A stretch of DNA of 64,000 bases from Dyadobacter fermentans (lineage in GTDB: Bacteria; Bacteroidota; Bacteroidia; Cytophagales; Spirosomataceae): positions 310,001-374,000 of the forward strand of contig NZ_JAHXBN010000018.1 in assembly GCF_019924045.1 (NCBI RefSeq), written 5' to 3'. Position numbers and translations under genes: made by a program. Under the pieces are notes generated by a model, which saw only the letters and a program-made list of their open reading frames with translations, ran no database searches and had not been told where the DNA came from. Positions 61,460-64,000 of this stretch are shown here, piece after piece. Within the stretch, counting starts at the first letter, position 1. The number at the start of each line of letters is the position of its first letter.

Positions 61460-62796
61460 ACTCAACCGATTTTCAATACCAATATGCTGCCAGTTCGACG
61501 CTCGCCCGGGAAGGCGCAGCGAGCCTGCTCAAACTCGCTCATCACTCGGAAATTAACGAAGTAAATAATGTACCCTGCTTTTTCTGGGGATCACTGACCG
61601 AACCCTATCTGACTGCCAGATGTTGGATTACGCTCGCCAAGGTGGTCAGAAGCAGTTTTGGACTAATGCCGGTGTCGCTTCGCGATCCTATCGTTTCAGT
61701 CGGTGCCGAAAAACTGCGGTTCGAGGGATTTTCTTCGTGCAACGGCGTGTATGTGCGCCTGGACATGCTACCGGAAGCCGTGGATGGCGAATACGTGGCC
61801 AGCGGCACCACCAACGTCGATTTCAACGAACCGATGATCCATGCGCTGAACCTGGTTCAAAAAAATGAGCGTGTCGTCCTAGGCGTCGGGCAGCGCGACG
61901 TCAGTGTGGCCACCGAAAAGGCAAAGGTGATCGAAAAGAAAGTCGCATTGCCCAATCGGTGGATCAAAGGCCTTACGAATGTACAGGTCAGTCTGGCCCG
62001 CATGAACCAGCTATTCGCGCTGAACCGGGTGCAGTGCATCCAGCTCTTCCAGGCCGTGCCCAAGGGCAATGCGAAAGGAACATACTATATCACTTTCCGC
62101 TCCGGCAAATACAGCTTGTCCACGCTGGCCACACCGGGATCAGTAAGGATAGGCGGCATTCAAAGGCTGAGGTTGCTGGAAGGAATCCTGCCATGGGTGC
62201 AGCAAATGCATTTGTACGAATCAGAAGACCGCGAAACTTGCGCCGCGGTGGCCGACTTTGGTAAAATGCGGTTAATGATGGCCTTTTCACCGGATGCCAC
62301 GCGCGGCTTTTCGGGTGAAGGGTCGGCGCTCGAAAGCCTCGCCCAACAAGTTTCCAACGAATGGGTTCATGGCCTGAACTACCTCCTCAAATCCAATGAA
62401 ACATTTGACCCCACACTGGTATCCATCGAAAACGATGTCGATTTCGGGACAATGGACAGCCTTGTCGCGCATTTGTCGGCTATGGGCCTGCTCGGCTACG
62501 ATGTTTTTGAACGCCATCACTTCTATCGGCGCCTACCCTTCAAAACCGAAAGGATACTCGGCCTGAATCCGCGATTAAAAAATGCACAACAGCTGGTCAG
62601 CAATGACGACATTGTCATTCTTGACAACCGCGCTGGCCATGTGGAGGCGCGGGTCAAAGGAACCGGGGTATTCCACACGGTGCTGCTGCACGGCAACGAA
62701 GCGAAATGCACCTGCCAATGGTTTACGAGCTACCAGGGAAAAAGAGGGCTTTGCAAACACGTGCTGGCAGTACGAATGGTACTTGATGCGGGGTAA
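61456..62796 (+). CDS. SWIM zinc-finger protein
   Basis: 446 aa, GTG start inside the GTGA overlap with the upstream stop; this is the only start that suits the coupled arrangement. The C-terminus carries a SWIM finger: EAKCTCQWFTSYQGKRGLCK then H (pattern CxC-n-CxH), a zinc-binding module for DNA or protein contacts. The first 370 residues form a globular domain without a known enzyme motif (ALNRVQCIQLFQAVPKGNAKG). With its partner it may act in a chaperone-like or DNA-linked complex; SWIM proteins in bacteria often sit with MoxR/vWA sets, but none is seen here. Confidence 0.85.
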   Translation: MNSTDFQYQYAASSTLAREGAASLLKLAHHSEINEVNNVPCFFWGSLTEPYLTARCWITLAKVVRSSFGLMPVSLRDPIVSVGAEKLRFEGFSSCNGVYVRLDMLPEAVDGEYVASGTTNVDFNEPMIHALNLVQKNERVVLGVGQRDVSVATEKAKVIEKKVALPNRWIKGLTNVQVSLARMNQLFALNRVQCIQLFQAVPKGNAKGTYYITFRSGKYSLSTLATPGSVRIGGIQRLRLLEGILPWVQQMHLYESEDRETCAAVADFGKMRLMMAFSPDATRGFSGEGSALESLAQQVSNEWVHGLNYLLKSNETFDPTLVSIENDVDFGTMDSLVAHLSAMGLLGYDVFERHHFYRRLPFKTERILGLNPRLKNAQQLVSNDDIVILDNRAGHVEARVKGTGVFHTVLLHGNEAKCTCQWFTSYQGKRGLCKHVLAVRMVLDAG

Positions 62797-62851
62797 CCCA
62801 CTACTATGTCTGCCGCCTGCCGCCAGGTCTCTTTTCGGGAGGTATTCCGCC

Positions 62852-64000
62852 CTATTCGCTCCGCAAACTCCGAACCGGGTCCAACATTGCCGCGCGCAGG
62901 CTCTGGAAACTCACGGTAGCCAACGCAATGAGGGTCATCAGCGAGCCTGCCGCCGCGAAAAGCCACCAGGAGACCGAGATTTTGAACTCGAAATTCTGCA
63001 ACCATTGGTCCATCAGGTACCAGGCAATGGGCGACGCGACGACGATCGCCAGCACCACGGGTTTCAGGAAATCGCGGGAAAGCAAAGCTACCACGCTGCC
63101 AACCGAAGCGCCAAGCACTTTTCTCACACCTATTTCCTTGGTCCGCTGCTCGGCGGTGAAAGTTGCGAGACCGAACAGGCCCATACTCGCTATCAGTACC
63201 GCCAAAATGGTCGCGGCCTCGATAAGCCGGGCTGTGCGCGTTTCGGACTGGTAGGCCTGCGCCAGGGTTTCGTCCAGAAAGCTGTATTCAAATACCTGAT
63301 CGGGGAATGCTTCCACCCAGGCTTTTTCGATGTCGGCCAATGCGGCCTGAATCGAAGTGGCGCTGGCATTTTCGCTTCGCAGCTTGATGCCCGCCTGATA
63401 AAAGTTGTTGGGAATGACCTGAATAATGGTCGGATCTATTTTCTGATGCAGGGAGTTGACGTGGAAGTCGCGAACAACGCCCACAATCGTCGCAAACTCG
63501 TTCCCATCACCGTAATAGACCCTTTGTCCGATTGCCGCCCGTGGACTGGCGATACCGATCCGCCCAAGGAATACTTCATTCACAATAATCCTGAAATTTC
63601 TGGTCGTGTCGCTGTCTTTCAGCGGCTCGCCGGCCAGCATCCGGATGCCATAGGTATCGAAATAATGTGAGTCGCCCATTTTCATCTGCGTTTTGACCTG
63701 AACCACCTTCGGCCCCTGCCGGTATTCCATTGCCTGCATCCAGTTGCTTTCGGCGGAGGCGCTGTTGAATGAAAAGCTCACATCCTTGATTTGGGCCGAA
63801 CGGATAAGCTGTTCGCGAAGCGTGTGCAGTTTTTCGGGCTTGTTGTCGGGTAAACCGACGGTAATGACGGCCGATTTGTTGAAACCCAGGTCCGCATTGC
63901 GGAAGAAATCCAGCTGCCGGTCTATCAGCATCGCACAGCATATCAGCACGAGCGAAACAGCGAATTGCACCACCACCAACCCTTCCCGCATAGAAAACCA
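62852..64000 (-). CDS. C-terminal part of a MacB/FtsX-type permease (5' end outside window)
   Basis: The frame is open past base 64000 (residues W-F-S precede the Met at 63991), so the start is off the window. The visible 382 residues contain the helix VVVQFAVSLVLICCAMLIDR, a second MacB_PCD periplasmic domain (YYGDGNEFATIVGVVRDFHV) and the C-terminal FtsX block: ASMGLFGLATFTAEQRTKEI then GVRKVLGASVGS, ending DPVRSLRSE. This is the third such paralogue here. It is convergent with the SWIM gene, 55 bp apart. Confidence 0.92.
   Translation of the reverse strand, partial: WFSMREGLVVVQFAVSLVLICCAMLIDRQLDFFRNADLGFNKSAVITVGLPDNKPEKLHTLREQLIRSAQIKDVSFSFNSASAESNWMQAMEYRQGPKVVQVKTQMKMGDSHYFDTYGIRMLAGEPLKDSDTTRNFRIIVNEVFLGRIGIASPRAAIGQRVYYGDGNEFATIVGVVRDFHVNSLHQKIDPTIIQVIPNNFYQAGIKLRSENASATSIQAALADIEKAWVEAFPDQVFEYSFLDETLAQAYQSETRTARLIEAATILAVLIASMGLFGLATFTAEQRTKEIGVRKVLGASVGSVVALLSRDFLKPVVLAIVVASPIAWYLMDQWLQNFEFKISVSWWLFAAAGSLMTLIALATVSFQSLRAAMLDPVRSLRSE

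Overview
The window reads as a chromosome segment of a Bacteroidota bacterium of the Cytophagales/Dyadobacter type. This is inferred from protein style: SusC/SusD pairs with an ECF sigma/FecR module, many MacB/FtsX-type permeases with the N-terminal style of this phylum, PCMD lipoproteins and GH127 enzymes. Shine-Dalgarno sites are weak or absent, and one clear promoter has the Bacteroidota pattern (TTG, 19 bp, TAnnTTTG). No rRNA, tRNA, CRISPR array, insertion sequence or phage gene was seen.

Region 1 (1-25.7 kb) is the unusual part: an accessory island built round caspase-fold (peptidase C14) proteins. It holds the C-terminal half of a membrane-anchored TPR protein (left edge), a caspase-alpha/beta-hydrolase fusion, a caspase-NACHT-WD40 protein with ten WD repeats, and an amidase-caspase-SGNH-hydrolase fusion. 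Two of the caspases share the same middle module and differ in the C-terminal hydrolase. A small unknown protein and an HxlR/DUF6194 pair follow. Then comes a compact minus-strand operon, apparently led by an orphan LuxR-type regulator: an 840-aa helical protein, an HExxH zinc peptidase, two unknown proteins and a 1591-aa protein. The last carries several peptidoglycan-binding-like segments, an SH3-like domain, a PD-(D/E)xK nuclease-like motif and two M15-like peptidase motifs. The two largest operon proteins begin with related (S/T)PF motifs. My reading, an inference, is a protease-triggered lytic or toxin system (defence, self-killing or antagonism).

Region 2 (25.9-44.3 kb) is mixed housekeeping and accessory: lipoprotein, O-methyltransferase, sulfatase, two FtsX-type permeases, Na+/H+ antiporter, a lipoprotein-like tyrosine phosphatase, a PCMD lipoprotein with a beta-barrel, an M61 peptidase, and a marR-rph operon encoding rifampin phosphotransferase with a recognisable promoter and overlapping dyads.

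Region 3 (44.8-56.9 kb) is a polysaccharide utilisation locus on the plus strand: ECF sigma, FecR anti-sigma, SusC with an STN signalling domain, SusD, a GH43-like glycosidase and two GH127-type beta-L-arabinofuranosidase-family proteins, closed by an intrinsic terminator.

Region 4 (56.9-64 kb) has a Crp/Fnr regulator, an SDR oxidoreductase, a translationally coupled DUF6493-like/SWIM zinc-finger pair and the C-terminal part of another FtsX-type permease (right edge).

Four intergenic gaps (27.5, 29.5, 44.3 and 52.7 kb) carry a striking compound repeat: phased 10-bp units beginning GTCA (or the complement) together with 7-bp GGTCNNN units. One copy holds 23 decamers in perfect register that change strand in the middle.
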